64,000 nucleotides of DNA from Sphingobacterium sp. BN32 (GCF_030503615.1 NZ_CP129963.1:1922001-1986000), one strand, 5' to 3'; positions 41,449 to 52,314 are shown, numbered from the stretch's first letter. Notes: a model not told the origin generated them from the sequence alone. Translations and numbers: made by a program.

Positions 41449-41922
41449 TTATCTATCCCAGAAAAATGGCGGCTCGATGCCTAATGCACGCAAGTACACA
41501 AAACCTTGCGCACGATGATGTATTTCATTATCTACGAAATACAAAAGGTTCTGATAGACTGGAAATTCATATTCCCCAAACAAGTTAAAAGATTCGTGAA
41601 ATTGTTCATCAGGAATCTGATTAAACAGCTCGTTGATCTGAACGGTTTGCCTGTCCCATTCTTCGAGAAGATCGCTTTTTGTTTTCAATTCTGGCAACTC
41701 GTGAGAATAACCTTCGATTTTCTTATGAACTATACCGTCCAAGCCTGGGGCGCCGATGCTCAGCAATTCTTTTATTAAATCGCCGAATACGCGCATGCCA
41801 GCAATTGAGAACTTAAAGATCTCCGATTCCGGAAAAGCTTCGATCGTTTTCCTTGTCAATGTACGATGTCCTTGCCAATGTTTCAAAAACTCGTCTCTGC
41901 TAATAATTTCTGTTGTGCTCAT
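41449..41922 (-). CDS. DinB-family protein
   Basis: The 157-residue protein has the DinB-like four-helix fold, with His residues in KHWQGHRTLTRKTIEAFPE and DNEIHHRAQGFVYLRALGIEPP. The latter is the C-terminal signature of the subfamily of putative damage-inducible metal hydrolases. It is monocistronic; the reaction is unknown. Confidence 0.88.
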   Translation of the reverse strand: MSTTEIISRDEFLKHWQGHRTLTRKTIEAFPESEIFKFSIAGMRVFGDLIKELLSIGAPGLDGIVHKKIEGYSHELPELKTKSDLLEEWDRQTVQINELFNQIPDEQFHESFNLFGEYEFPVYQNLLYFVDNEIHHRAQGFVYLRALGIEPPFFWDR

Positions 41923-41995
41923 CTGTTTAAATGTTGATTAATGATAGATTCAAAATTAATGGCAGATTTGACAAGGGAATGTCAGCAGTAAAATA

Positions 41996-43723
41996 TTAGT
42001 CCACAATTCTTGCTACGGGATATAAGTTGAAAGTCTTTTCATAAAATGGGCTTCGCTGATACAGCCATTGCAATTGGGCAGCAGCACTTTCCTTAAGTTT
42101 CCCGTCGTTCGACTTGGCTTCCTCAAAAGATCTCTTTAAATCCTTATCCTTTTTAAGCATCTCAGCAGCATAATCCTCGAAAATATAGCCTGAGAAATAT
42201 TCCTTCTGTGAGAGTATTGCATCAAAAAAATTCCAATTGAAAAAAGAATCTGTATCCTGCGGCTCTAAGGTTTCGACGATATAACGAATGGACACTTGAT
42301 CAGTAGGAATAATCCAGTCACCTTTAAAATAAGCTTGCTTTCTGTTTACAGCTTCCACTTCAACTGCACTATGGGGATAATGCCCTTCATAAGGCCTATT
42401 AGCTGTTCTATAATCGCGTATATAATACATTTGGGCATCGATGACCGTATCCTGCTTTAGCTGTTGCATATCGACTCTATTGGCCTTCAATAGTTGGATT
42501 ACTTTTTCGTATGCCTGGGGAACGATATATGCTTTTGGCTTTTCAATGCGCAATGTCTCCTTATAGCTATAATAATGCGGGATACTGCTACTAAAAGGCT
42601 TTTCTCGATCATAAAATAAGCGCTGCTGTCCGCTGACCTCGCTAATTTTATGTCCACTCTTAAAACCTAGGAATGGAATCTGCTCAATCTTAGTGGTATC
42701 CAATTCCCATTGAATTGGAAACTCTTTTTGATGAACGAGCTCGTGCTTTATTTGCCGACGAAGTTTTACCAGATCCTTTGCCTCTTTTTTTAGGTTTTCA
42801 TGCAAAATTCCCATGAGTGCGTAAGTTGATTCTACGCGTTCCTTATAGGGTTTCCACATATGTGTTTCCGGCATATAGCCGATAGTATGATGTAAAGCAG
42901 CATAGCCAGTTGAATAACGCGCGCCGTCAAGAAAAGAAACTAAGCCTGTTTCCGGAGTCTCGCCTTTGGAATCAACATAGGGAACCATTGGATATCCTTT
43001 TTTCTCCATTTCCTGATATATCCTATTCGTAAATCGTTCTTTCATATAGCCCCCTAGCTTGGGATGTAATTTATCGGGATGTGTAGCAATCAGGGTCATG
43101 ATATGCTGATAGTCTGCGCCATTGCTGGTATGAGTATCAAAGAAAACATCCGGATCCCAGGTGCTAAAGACTTCATTGAATAGCATCGCATTTCTGGTAT
43201 CCGCTTTAATGAAATCTCTGTTTAAATCGTAGTTCTGTCCACTTCCACGGAAACCATATGCATTTGGACCGTTCTGATTCGCTCTTGTTGTTCCTCTATT
43301 GATCATCCCCGCAATATTATAAACAGGTATCATACAGATAACTACCTCCGACGACAGCTTGTTTTGCTTTAAGAGATCCCTTACGAACATCATACTAGCG
43401 TCGATGCCTTCCGGTTCGCCGGGATGTATCCCGTTGTTCATAAACAACACCGCTTTTCCTTTCCTTTTTATACTTTGAGGATCAAAATCCGCATCCTTCG
43501 ATAAGACAATGAGTTGAAGTGGCTTGCCAATATCTGTCTTTCCTAAATCAATAATTTTTGCTTGCTTTTGATCTTTTAAAAGTTCCTGATAATAATTCTG
43601 GAGCTCATTATATGTGACTGTTGTATTATGCTCCGGATCTCTCTCGAAGGGGATTTGTTGTCCGAATACATTATTTAGCGTCAGTATTAAAAAAACGCTC
43701 CATATTGTAATAGTTGCTCTCAT
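41996..43723 (-). CDS. M14-family zinc carboxypeptidase, secreted
   Basis: The 575-residue protein starts with a signal peptide (FLILTLNNVFG). Zinc ligands appear as HPGEPEG (His and Glu, about 100) and DTHTSNGADYQ (about 200), with RGTTRANQNGPNAYG and NYDLNRDF between them, and a C-terminal catalytic-type Glu in MPETHMWKPYKERV. Peptidase M14 enzymes cleave C-terminal residues or act as deacylases on amino-acid conjugates. It ends ahead of the DinB gene and has its own promoter region. Confidence 0.85.
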   Translation of the reverse strand: MRATITIWSVFLILTLNNVFGQQIPFERDPEHNTTVTYNELQNYYQELLKDQKQAKIIDLGKTDIGKPLQLIVLSKDADFDPQSIKRKGKAVLFMNNGIHPGEPEGIDASMMFVRDLLKQNKLSSEVVICMIPVYNIAGMINRGTTRANQNGPNAYGFRGSGQNYDLNRDFIKADTRNAMLFNEVFSTWDPDVFFDTHTSNGADYQHIMTLIATHPDKLHPKLGGYMKERFTNRIYQEMEKKGYPMVPYVDSKGETPETGLVSFLDGARYSTGYAALHHTIGYMPETHMWKPYKERVESTYALMGILHENLKKEAKDLVKLRRQIKHELVHQKEFPIQWELDTTKIEQIPFLGFKSGHKISEVSGQQRLFYDREKPFSSSIPHYYSYKETLRIEKPKAYIVPQAYEKVIQLLKANRVDMQQLKQDTVIDAQMYYIRDYRTANRPYEGHYPHSAVEVEAVNRKQAYFKGDWIIPTDQVSIRYIVETLEPQDTDSFFNWNFFDAILSQKEYFSGYIFEDYAAEMLKKDKDLKRSFEEAKSNDGKLKESAAAQLQWLYQRSPFYEKTFNLYPVARIVD

Positions 43724-43861
43724 AGTATTGAAAAAAGTAATATTGGATGATCGACCTTCGACAAATCTACCGAAATATGCTTAGAAAAGGAGAAAGATAG
43801 GATGAATTGGATTCGGCAGTCTACTCAAATGTAAAGACCTCAGAGAGAATAAGCAATGAAA

Positions 43862-43888
43862 AAAGCCGCTCGGAAATAGAGCGGCTTT
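43862..43888. terminator. Terminator of the aconitase gene
   Basis: The arms AAAGCCGCTC and GAGCGGCTTT, with a 7-base loop, lie 42 bp after the aconitase stop, with an A/T-rich flank on both sides. Confidence 0.85.
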
Positions 43889-43930
43889 AATATTTTTAAT
43901 CTTATTGCTAAGATTTAAACTGTTGGAGTA

Positions 43931-46198
43931 TTACTTAGCTTGGTTAGCACGAATAATATTCAATGCACCACCAGCTTTAAACCAACCGATTTGTTGTTCG
44001 TTATAAGTATGGTTTGCTAAGATTTCTTCCGAGGTGCCATCAGCATGGTGTAATACCAAGGTTAATGGTTTATTCGGAGCAAACTCAGTTAATCCAATGA
44101 TATCAATGATATCATCTTCTTGGATTTTATCGTAATCTTCCTTGTTTGCGAATGTTAATCCTAACATACCTTGTTTCTTCAAGTTCGTTTCGTGGATACG
44201 AGCGAATGATTTCACTAATACCGCGCGAACACCTAAGTGACGAGGCTCCATTGCCGCGTGCTCACGAGAAGAACCTTCACCGTAGTTCTCATCACCAACA
44301 ACGATAGATCCGATGTTAGCAGCCTTATAAGCGCGTTGCGTTGCAGGAACTGGACCATACTCGCCTGTTAATTGGTTCTTAACGTTATCTGTTTTATCGT
44401 TGAAGTAGTTAACAGCACCGATTAACATGTTGTTAGAGATGTTATCCAAGTGACCACGGTATTTCAACCAAGGACCTGCCATAGAGATGTGGTCAGTCGT
44501 ACATTTACCTTTAGCTTTGATTAATAATTTCAAACCTTTAAGATCTGTACCTTCCCATGCTGCAAATGGCTCTAGCAATTGCAAACGATCTGAAGTTGGA
44601 GAAACATCTACAGTAACTGATGAACCATCTTCAGCCGGAGCTTGGTATCCTGGATCATCTACTGCGAATCCTTTTTCTGGTAATTCATCACCAGTAGGTG
44701 GATCTAATTTAACTTGCTCTCCATCTTTGTTTGTTAAAGTATCTGTAACCGGGTTAAATCCTAAGTCACCTGAGATAGCGATAGCTGCTACCATTTCAGG
44801 AGAAGTTACAAATGCAAAAGTATTCGGGTTACCGTCAGCGCGTTTCGCGAAGTTACGGTTGAACGAGTGTACAATTGTATTTTTCTCTTGCTTGTCTGCT
44901 CCTGCACGATCCCACATACCGATACATGGACCACATGCATTGGTGAAGATTGTTGCATTTAGATCTTCGAAAGTTTTCAATAAACCATCGCGATCCGCCG
45001 TAAAGCGTACTTGCTCAGAACCTGGGTTGATACCAAACTCAGCTTTCGTTACTAATCCTTTTTCAATAGCTTGCTTAGCAATAGAAGCAGCGCGTGAAAG
45101 GTCTTCGTAAGAAGAGTTTGTACAAGAACCGATTAATCCCCACTCTACTTTTGTAGGCCAGCCGTTTTTACCAGCTTCCTCACGCATACGAGAGATTGGA
45201 GTATATAAATCTGGTGTGAAAGGACCATTCAATGATGGCTCTAACTCAGACAGGTTAATTTCAATTAATTGATCGAAGTATTGCTCAGGGTTAGCATATA
45301 CTTCTGCATCAGCAGTTAAATGGTGTTTGATAGCATTTGCAGCATCAGCAACTTCTTCACGGTCAGTAGCACGTAAGTAACGCTCCATAGACTCATCGTA
45401 TCCGAAAGTTGATGTAGTAGCACCGATTTCAGCACCCATGTTACAGATTGTACCTTTACCAGTACATGATAATGATTCTGCACCTTCGCCGAAGTATTCT
45501 ACGATAGCACCAGTACCACCTTTAACAGTCAAGATACCAGCCACTTTCAAGATTACATCTTTAGGAGCTGCCCATCCTGATAATTTACCTGTTAATTTAA
45601 CACCGATTAATTTAGGGAATTTAAGCTCCCATGGTAATCCTGCCATAACATCACAAGCATCCGCACCACCAACACCGATAGCAACCATTCCTAGGCCACC
45701 AGCGTTTACTGTGTGTGAATCCGTACCGATCATCATACCACCTGGGAAAGCATAGTTCTCCAACACTACTTGGTGGATAATACCTGCTCCTGGTTTCCAG
45801 AAACCAATACCATATTTATTAGATACAGAACTTAAGAAGTTGAACACTTCTGAACTTTCTTGCTTCGCACGAGTTAAATCCTGGTCTGCACCATCACGAG
45901 CTTGAATCAAGTGGTCACAGTGAACTGTTGATGGAACTGCAGCTTTCGGACGACCTGCTTGCATAAATTGCAATAAAGCCATCTGTGCCGTAGCATCCTG
46001 CATCGCAACGCGATCCGGTGCGAAATCAACATAAGACTTACCTCTCTCGTAAGCTTCCGTAGCGGTACCATCCCAAAGGTGCGCATACAAAATTTTCTCT
46101 GCTAATGTCAAAGGCTTATTCACCACCTGACGAGCTGCATTGATGCGCTCATCATACTGTGAATAAACTTTTTTGATCATGTCTATATCAAAAGCCAT
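43931..46198 (-). CDS. acn: Aconitate hydratase (mitochondrial-type)
   Basis: The 755-residue protein has the aconitase Fe-S cluster cysteines: GSCTNS (about 356-361) and [12 protein letters not shown] (about 419-430). Substrate-binding segments such as [25 protein letters not shown] and, in the swivel domain, [22 protein letters not shown] are intact. It interconverts citrate and isocitrate in the TCA cycle. The length and [19 protein letters not shown] match the mitochondrial-like branch used by Bacteroidetes. It is a single gene with its own terminator. Confidence 0.96.
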   Translation of the reverse strand: MAFDIDMIKKVYSQYDERINAARQVVNKPLTLAEKILYAHLWDGTATEAYERGKSYVDFAPDRVAMQDATAQMALLQFMQAGRPKAAVPSTVHCDHLIQARDGADQDLTRAKQESSEVFNFLSSVSNKYGIGFWKPGAGIIHQVVLENYAFPGGMMIGTDSHTVNAGGLGMVAIGVGGADACDVMAGLPWELKFPKLIGVKLTGKLSGWAAPKDVILKVAGILTVKGGTGAIVEYFGEGAESLSCTGKGTICNMGAEIGATTSTFGYDESMERYLRATDREEVADAANAIKHHLTADAEVYANPEQYFDQLIEINLSELEPSLNGPFTPDLYTPISRMREEAGKNGWPTKVEWGLIGSCTNSSYEDLSRAASIAKQAIEKGLVTKAEFGINPGSEQVRFTADRDGLLKTFEDLNATIFTNACGPCIGMWDRAGADKQEKNTIVHSFNRNFAKRADGNPNTFAFVTSPEMVAAIAISGDLGFNPVTDTLTNKDGEQVKLDPPTGDELPEKGFAVDDPGYQAPAEDGSSVTVDVSPTSDRLQLLEPFAAWEGTDLKGLKLLIKAKGKCTTDHISMAGPWLKYRGHLDNISNNMLIGAVNYFNDKTDNVKNQLTGEYGPVPATQRAYKAANIGSIVVGDENYGEGSSREHAAMEPRHLGVRAVLVKSFARIHETNLKKQGMLGLTFANKEDYDKIQEDDIIDIIGLTEFAPNKPLTLVLHHADGTSEEILANHTYNEQQIGWFKAGGALNIIRANQAK

Positions 46199-46347
46199 GT
46201 ATTATTTGTTTAAATATGATTTACTTTTAACTAATTCTATTGGAATAAATATTTACTTACGCCAACAAGAACAAAAATACAAAAAAAACCAAGTTAAAGT
46301 TGCATTTATGCCACCTTGCTGCAATTTGGAAATATTCTAAACAAGTG

Positions 46348-47028
46348 TTAAACCAGCTGAATTGTAGGGTCTACTTCCTTTAATTCTTTCACCGTTTGAA
46401 TGGGATTCTCAGAATTGAAAACAAAACTTCCCGCAACCAAAACGTCAGCACCAGCCGCTAATAATTTACCTGCATTTCCTGTTCCCACTCCCCCGTCGAT
46501 CTCGATAATCAAGTCTGTACCCTCTTGTAAAGCTAGCGCGCGAAGTTCTTTGATTTTGGAATAGGTGCGCTCAATAAATTTCTGACCACCAAAGCCCGGG
46601 TTAACCGACATCAAACAAACTAAATCGATATCCTGAATAACATCTTTTAATAAGGAAACCGGCGTATGCGGATTCAACGCAACACCTGCTTTACATCCCA
46701 ACTCTTTAATAGCTGCTAGCGTGCGGTGTAAATGCGTGCAAGCTTCATAATGTACGGTAATAATTGCTGCACCATTATCTTTACATGCTTTTAAATAGCG
46801 ATCAGGATCAACAATCATCAAGTGAACATCCAAAGGTTTCTTTGCGTGTTTAGCAATTGCTTGCATGACCGGAAATCCAAAAGAAATGTTAGGAACAAAT
46901 ACACCATCCATAATATCAATATGGAACCAATCAGCTTCGCTGTTGTTTACCATTTGGATATCATCATAAAGTTTAGCAAAGTCAGCCGCTAGAATTGATG
47001 GGGCGATTAAATGTTGTTTTGCAGACAT
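46348..47028 (-). CDS. rpe: Ribulose-phosphate 3-epimerase
   Basis: From MSAKQHLIAPSILAADFAKL (start 47028) the protein has 226 residues. It shows the Rpe motifs DIMDGVFVPNISFG (metal and catalytic Asp), DVHLMIVDPDRY, CLMSVNPGFGGQKFI and IEIDGGVG, ending ADVLVAGSFVF. The enzyme interconverts ribulose 5-phosphate and xylulose 5-phosphate in the pentose-phosphate pathway. It is divergent from the HD-phosphodiesterase gene. Confidence 0.96.
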   Translation of the reverse strand: MSAKQHLIAPSILAADFAKLYDDIQMVNNSEADWFHIDIMDGVFVPNISFGFPVMQAIAKHAKKPLDVHLMIVDPDRYLKACKDNGAAIITVHYEACTHLHRTLAAIKELGCKAGVALNPHTPVSLLKDVIQDIDLVCLMSVNPGFGGQKFIERTYSKIKELRALALQEGTDLIIEIDGGVGTGNAGKLLAAGADVLVAGSFVFNSENPIQTVKELKEVDPTIQLV

Positions 47029-47127
47029 GTCATAATTTTTTTGCAAAGATAGGAAGTAATAATCGCTAATGACGAACATCCCCATACTTTTCAGAAATAA
47101 GGGGCATTTACACGAAAATAATTACAT

Positions 47128-49284
47128 TTGTTTGATAAGGAAGATTATAAGAACGTGGCGAAACTAAAGATTAACTACCCGAAAGACAAGTTACAGCAGA
47201 ACTCAACCCTATGGAAATATGGGATGGTTGTGATTACGATTATTTTAATCTGCATATTCCTACCAAAACAACCCCGTTTCCAATATGAGTACGAGAAGGG
47301 AAAACCATGGAATCACGAAAACCTGACTTCCCCTTATAACTTTGCTATCCTGAAGACGCCAGAGGAGCTTGCGCGTGATAAACAATATATTCTCCGTACC
47401 GTACAGCCCATCTATAATCTTAACGACGTAGCAAGCAAGGAGCAGATCGATCAGTTCAACACCGACCTAAATGAGAAATGGCAATCTAGCCAGCTCGACT
47501 CCTCGGGTACCGATATTTCAAAGTATAGAGAGGTCGGCACTGCCCTACTCAACTATGTCTATAATCGTGGAATTATCTCCTTAAATAACCGATTCCAAGT
47601 CAAAGGAAATGACTCCGTTAAGAATGATGCGACAGCTATGCAATACAACTTTGTCTTGGTACATGACAATGTCGCTCAGCAAAAAAATACAGTCGATTGC
47701 TTTACCATTGAGTCGGCAAATAAATACCTACGCGAAGCAATAGAGAAAAATGAACTGATTGATCATAAGGCATGGTTTGCTGAGGTGCTAAAAAGCTATG
47801 TCACTATTAACTTCGTGTTTAATGAGAGCCAAACCAACAAAGTCGAACAAAACGCCTTAGCGAATATTTCGACCACCCGAGGGATGGTGCAAAAGGATGA
47901 GTTGATAGCCGAGCAAGGCAAGATCATCAATAACGAGGCTTACCAAAAACTAGAGTCTTTGCGGAAAGTATTTGAAGATGAATCTCGGATATCCGGAGAA
48001 CAGAATCTCGTGATGTTCGGCCATTTCATCTTGATATCATTAGCGATGTCGCTATTGATGGTATTCCTATTCTATTTCCGTAGGGATATCTTCAATAACA
48101 ATCGCCTGCTCTTCATTATCTTCATCGTTATCCTCGTTATGCTCGGTGTTTTGAGTTGGGCGATTAAGATGAAGATCCCGAGCTTGTACTACATTCCTTA
48201 TTGTAGTGTGCCTATCATTTTTAGATTGTTGTTCGATACTCGTATCGCCCTCAATATCCATATCCTGATGGTGTTAGTAGCCGGCCTATTTGTACCAAAT
48301 AGCTTCGACTTCGTCTTCCTGCAGTTCACTTCTGGCATGGTGGCGATATACAGTATAAAAACGCTAGTAAAAAGAGAGCAATTCCTGGTCTCCAGTGTGA
48401 TTATCTTGGCGACTTATATTCTTGCTTATATCGGATTAGTATTGACGCGTAACGGCTCCTTCTCGACCATTTACTGGCAAGACCTCCTACCGTTTGCTGT
48501 CAGTGTCGGATTAACGCTTCTAGCCTATCCGCTGATCTATGCATTTGAGAAGTTATTCGGCATTGTCTCTGACCTGACGCTGATGGAATTAACCAATAGT
48601 AATTCCCGTCTATTACGCGAGCTATCCTTGAAAGCTCCAGGTACCTTTCAACACTCGCTGCAGGTTGCAAATCTTGCCGAAGCAGCTATCTATAAAATCG
48701 GTGGCAATCCGCTATTAGTTCGTGCAGGCGCATTGTACCATGATATCGGGAAAATGATCAACCCGCTTTATTTTATCGAGAACCAGAAAACCAATGATAA
48801 TCCACATGAGGAGCTAACGCCAGAACAAAGTGCGCAAATTATTATCTCGCACGTCCTGAAAGGGATCGAGATGGCAAGAAAGCATCAGATGCCAGAGGTC
48901 GTGATTGACTTTATCCGTACGCACCACGGTACGACAAAGGTTGATTACTTTTATAACCTAGCGGTAAAGGATAATCCTGATAAGGTTATCGATGAGTCTA
49001 TATTCAAATATCCTGGCCCTGTGCCCTTCTCCAAAGAGACTGCAGTATTGATGATGGCAGATTCGGTTGAAGCCTCTTCCCGCGCCTTAAAAGAGCCTAC
49101 AGAAGAGTCCATCAATAACCTTGTGGATAAGATTATAGATCATAAGTTAATGCAACGCCAGTTTGCAAATGCGGATATTACCATGCGTGATATTACTGAA
49201 GTATCCAAGATTTTCAAATCTATGCTGAAGAGTATTTACCATGTTCGTTTAGATTACGATTTAAGCAAGAAAAAAGACAACTAA
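47128..49284 (+). CDS. PgpH-type 7TMR-HD cyclic-dinucleotide phosphodiesterase
   Basis: The 718-residue protein has one N-terminal helix (about 31-49), a large extracytoplasmic 7TMR-HDED domain (about 60-290), seven membrane helices (about 296-470) and a cytoplasmic HD domain: SLKAPGTFQHSLQVANLAEAA, GALYHDIGKM, IISHVLKGIEMARKHQ and RTHHGTTKVDYFY. PgpH homologues hydrolyse c-di-AMP. The frame starts at a TTG (47128) just after an in-frame stop; no ATG is available until the first membrane helix, so TTG is the likely start. Confidence 0.9.
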   Translation: MFDKEDYKNVAKLKINYPKDKLQQNSTLWKYGMVVITIILICIFLPKQPRFQYEYEKGKPWNHENLTSPYNFAILKTPEELARDKQYILRTVQPIYNLNDVASKEQIDQFNTDLNEKWQSSQLDSSGTDISKYREVGTALLNYVYNRGIISLNNRFQVKGNDSVKNDATAMQYNFVLVHDNVAQQKNTVDCFTIESANKYLREAIEKNELIDHKAWFAEVLKSYVTINFVFNESQTNKVEQNALANISTTRGMVQKDELIAEQGKIINNEAYQKLESLRKVFEDESRISGEQNLVMFGHFILISLAMSLLMVFLFYFRRDIFNNNRLLFIIFIVILVMLGVLSWAIKMKIPSLYYIPYCSVPIIFRLLFDTRIALNIHILMVLVAGLFVPNSFDFVFLQFTSGMVAIYSIKTLVKREQFLVSSVIILATYILAYIGLVLTRNGSFSTIYWQDLLPFAVSVGLTLLAYPLIYAFEKLFGIVSDLTLMELTNSNSRLLRELSLKAPGTFQHSLQVANLAEAAIYKIGGNPLLVRAGALYHDIGKMINPLYFIENQKTNDNPHEELTPEQSAQIIISHVLKGIEMARKHQMPEVVIDFIRTHHGTTKVDYFYNLAVKDNPDKVIDESIFKYPGPVPFSKETAVLMMADSVEASSRALKEPTEESINNLVDKIIDHKLMQRQFANADITMRDITEVSKIFKSMLKSIYHVRLDYDLSKKKDN

Positions 49285-49353
49285 ATAAAGGAATTGACAT
49301 TCAGCAGGTTGTCATTTCGTATGAAAAAATTGTTAAAAATTAGCGATAACAGC

Positions 49354-49384
49354 TTTGTAGAGTGAAAATTTTGCTTTATGTTTG
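49354..49384 (+). promoter_or_regulatory. Bacteroidetes-type promoter of tRNA-Ser(GCT)
   Basis: TTTG (49354-49357), 19-base spacer, TATGTTTG (49377-49384); the tRNA begins 14 bases later. Confidence 0.85.
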
Positions 49385-49398
49385 CACTGTCAAAACCC

Positions 49399-49486
<88 letters not shown>

Positions 49487-49495
49487 AAAGACATG

Positions 49496-49519
49496 AGAGC
49501 AACTGTAAAAAGTTGCTCT
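49496..49519 (+). terminator. Terminator of tRNA-Ser(GCT)
   Basis: A 9-bp stem (AGAGCAACT and complement) with a 6-base loop is followed by TTTCTTG on the plus strand. Confidence 0.8.
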
Positions 49520-49522
49520 TTC

Positions 49523-49946
49523 TTGTTTTAAGCCATTTTTCTCTTTTTCATCTATTATAATTTCTTATTAGACACAGGGCTTTCAACAGAATTTCCCACT
49601 CTCCACAAATCAATTTAACAATTGATGATGAACAGCATAGTATAATTAAAAAAAGCTATTGAACATTAAATACAATCATATTAAACTCGAAATAAGACGT
49701 TGAGCTGATCTCACCGTATTTTTTAGGACCGCAATAAGTAGCTTTGCGATAAAACCTGTTCAATATATTCTGAATAACTAGTTTACAATACTTGAATATC
49801 TAAATAAATTGCTTTAACGAAATTAGCCTATAGAAATCCATTAGCAAACCTATTATCAGAAGCTCAACGAATTTAAACTTTTTGTATATTCGTTTCGCCA
49901 ACACAGCTGTTAGCAGAATTTCAACCAATTTAAACGCTAAATAATA
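49523..49946. other. AT-rich intergenic region
   Basis: I see no gene, repeat or clear regulatory motif in this stretch of about 424 bases. Confidence 0.4.
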
Positions 49947-50195
49947 ATGGATAAAAAAAAATTGTCAAACTTAACGGATCAGGAAATATTAGACAAGAAA
50001 AAAAAGTTAAAATCAAACCAAATTATTAGTGCTGTTTTAATTGGTTTTCTAGTTGGGATTGCTGTTTATAGTACAGTTAATAAAGGTCTTGGATTTTTCA
50101 CCTTTTTTCCATTATTTTTTATCTTTCTAATAGCTAAAAATAAGTCGGATTTAAACACTATTAATCTAGAGATGAAGAATAGAAATCTTGACTAA
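49947..50195 (+). CDS. Small two-helix membrane protein, 82 aa
   Basis: A charged N-terminus (MDKKKLSNLTDQEILDKKKK) is followed by two membrane segments (IISAVLIGFLVGIAVYSTV and GFFTFFPLFFIFLIA) and a short polar tail. The stop codon directly abuts the start of the DUF3667 gene, so the two are co-translated. The family is unknown. Confidence 0.7.
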   Translation: MDKKKLSNLTDQEILDKKKKLKSNQIISAVLIGFLVGIAVYSTVNKGLGFFTFFPLFFIFLIAKNKSDLNTINLEMKNRNLD

Positions 50196-50927
50196 ATGGA
50201 AAGGATTTGTAGAAACTGTGGTGATTCAGTTACTAAAAATTATTGTGGAAACTGTGGAAACAATAACGAAATAACAAGAATCGACAGGAAGTATGCGTTA
50301 CAAGAATGTTTAAATCTTATAAATTTTGATAAAGGCTTTCTTTATACTACAACAGGGCTTTTATTAACTCCTGGATCTTTAATACGTGAATATATAAGCG
50401 AAAATAGAGAAAAGATAACTAAACCTATTACTTATCTAGGTTTAACTTCTATAATTTATACGTTGATCGCAAATTATCTTAAAGTAGAAAATCCATATTC
50501 AGAAATGTCGAAAAAAATGTACGGCAAATCTAGTGTTAACGATATAATGATTTGGATTCAGGACAATTACGGATATGCAAATCTACTAATGATATTACCT
50601 ATTACTCTTTGCACATTAGTATTCTTTAGAAAATATAAATATAATTTTTATGAAATATTCATTGTGATTTCCTTTGTAATGGGAATGGGAATGCTAATTT
50701 TTTCGATAGAACCGATATTAAATAAGTTATCAGCGGATACATTTATTTTTAATGAAGTTATAGTCGTATTCCTTGCATTTTTATACACAGGTTGGGCAAT
50801 TGGTAATTTTTATGGCAACAAATTAAAAAATTATCTTAAAGGATTTTTAGCTTATGTCTTAGGGTTTATAATATTTGAAGTCGTGGTAATTACATCGGCT
50901 TTAATTTATGATGTGATAATAATATAA
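50196..50927 (+). CDS. DUF3667-type membrane protein with N-terminal zinc ribbon
   Basis: The 243-residue protein starts with a zinc-ribbon (CRNCGDSVTKNYCGNCG) and the DUF3667 hallmark TTTGLLLTPGSLIREYISENREKITKPITYL, followed by four or five membrane helices. Its function is unknown; the family is common in Bacteroidetes. Confidence 0.85.
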   Translation: MERICRNCGDSVTKNYCGNCGNNNEITRIDRKYALQECLNLINFDKGFLYTTTGLLLTPGSLIREYISENREKITKPITYLGLTSIIYTLIANYLKVENPYSEMSKKMYGKSSVNDIMIWIQDNYGYANLLMILPITLCTLVFFRKYKYNFYEIFIVISFVMGMGMLIFSIEPILNKLSADTFIFNEVIVVFLAFLYTGWAIGNFYGNKLKNYLKGFLAYVLGFIIFEVVVITSALIYDVIII

Positions 50928-51260
50928 CCAATTCTGCCAACAAGGACAACCAAAGTAATGAAATCAAAAATGGCGATCTAATTTTCCAAACCTCTCTTTC
51001 GGGACAAAGCAAAGCCATTCAACTTACAACAAACTCAAAATATTCGCATTGCGGTATTATTTTTAGTGATGAAGGACATTTTTATGTTTTTGAGGCTGTT
51101 CAGCCAATTAAATCAACAGCGCTTGAAGAATGGATTGCTCTTGGAGAAAATGGACATTAGGTAATCAAACGTCTAAAAACGCTGACCAAATATTGACCGC
51201 CAAAACGCTTCCTCTAAATACATATTTATTCCCTACCGCCATCAAAATTCTAATATGTCT
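50928..51260 (+). pseudogene. Remnant of a YiiX/NlpC-type cysteine hydrolase gene
   Basis: In the frame of 50957 the translation NGDLIFQTSLSGQSKAIQLT and then KYSHCGIIFSDEGHFYVFEAVQPIKSTALEEWI is characteristic of the YiiX/YebB-like permuted papain family (His-Cys pair in SHCG). The frame has no start codon and is cut by TAG at 51158-51160 where VIKRLK resumes afterwards. After a further frame change (NADQILTAKTLPL) the match decays. The 5' part, with the signal peptide, is missing next to the DUF3667 gene. Confidence 0.75.
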
Positions 51261-51298
51261 TTTGCTTATAAAATAAAATCAGAGAGACATTCAGCAAA

Positions 51299-51871
51299 TC
51301 AAACACCAACCCTTTTAAAATACCCAGGATAATCCAAAACAAAACCGTCCTCATCCACCAAAATCAAAGCTTCGAAGTTATTTTCCAAATGCTGGAACAG
51401 AAACCTATCAGACGACTGCTGTATATACCGCTGCTTTGCCGCACTCACCTCACGTTCTAAAATATCAATATAAATAACTTCCACCTCCTGCTCCATCCTA
51501 CCAGCTAGAAAAAGATTATTTATCACCAGTGTATTCGTGAATGGCGTCAATGAAATATCTATAAATTTAAAACCCTTGAATCCAGATGCTTCCTGATCAT
51601 TAATCGACCAGACCCCATTAATATTCTGTCCAGTTATCATGCTTCGTTCCCCATTTAATTCAATTACAATATGAAAACTCTTTACAACCCAATCTATTCC
51701 CATAACCACCTCATAATTCAAATACCAGAATTGACCATTGCAGAAACCGATAGTATTTGCTTCTACAAAACGCGCTTCGTTACGAATTTCAGAATTCAAA
51801 TATTCAAGTGAATCATAATAAAGCCCTTTCCACATCACACTTTTCATATCGCTCGCATTAAAAAAAAACAT
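51299..51871 (-). CDS. Putative glycolipid-binding family protein
   Basis: The 190-residue protein matches the pattern of the 'putative glycolipid-binding' (DUF1089) family: W-x-GLYYDSLEYL at the start, NYEVVMGIDWVVKSFHI, NGVWSIND, and the signature FKFIDISLTPFTNTLVINNL. It is soluble, and its role is unknown. It faces the pseudogene. Confidence 0.75.
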   Translation of the reverse strand: MFFFNASDMKSVMWKGLYYDSLEYLNSEIRNEARFVEANTIGFCNGQFWYLNYEVVMGIDWVVKSFHIVIELNGERSMITGQNINGVWSINDQEASGFKGFKFIDISLTPFTNTLVINNLFLAGRMEQEVEVIYIDILEREVSAAKQRYIQQSSDRFLFQHLENNFEALILVDEDGFVLDYPGYFKRVGV

Positions 51872-52143
51872 GATTGTTGCCTATATCGATTACCTATTAA
51901 AAATATCCGGCCGCTTTCTTTGCAACCATCTTAATATTTAAATCAATAACATAGTGGAATTGTTTGGGAACGGTAATTCCCTCATTTTCCTTAGATTAGT
52001 AATTAGCAAAAAGCTGTTGTCCTAGCAAACGCGTCGCATAGACTATACGTCGATTGTGATTAAATCGCCCGAGTTCTATGAAACCTTTCCCTCTCCCCCA
52101 GCACTCTTCCTCCCAACCATATCCAACCAACGTCAACTCACTT

Positions 52144-52215
52144 CCCTTTCAAACCCAATGTAAACCCAATGATAACCCCAATCAAACCCATCTTGAATCG
52201 GGTTTGATTGGGGTT
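52144..52215. repeat. Dispersed repeat, copy 2 (16-bp hairpin)
   Basis: The arms AACCCCAATCAAACCC (52174-52189) and GGGTTTGATTGGGGTT (52200-52215) form a perfect 16-bp stem with a 10-base loop. A 19-nt segment (52144-52162) is the reverse complement of 15758-15776. Confidence 0.8.
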
Positions 52216-52314
52216 TAAATTGGTTCCACAAGGTACCTTACTCGAACAGTTCAAGATCTAGTCAATACTAGCAATGCCCTCGAAGAAATGACATCCGCAT
52301 TAAAAACAAAAAAA

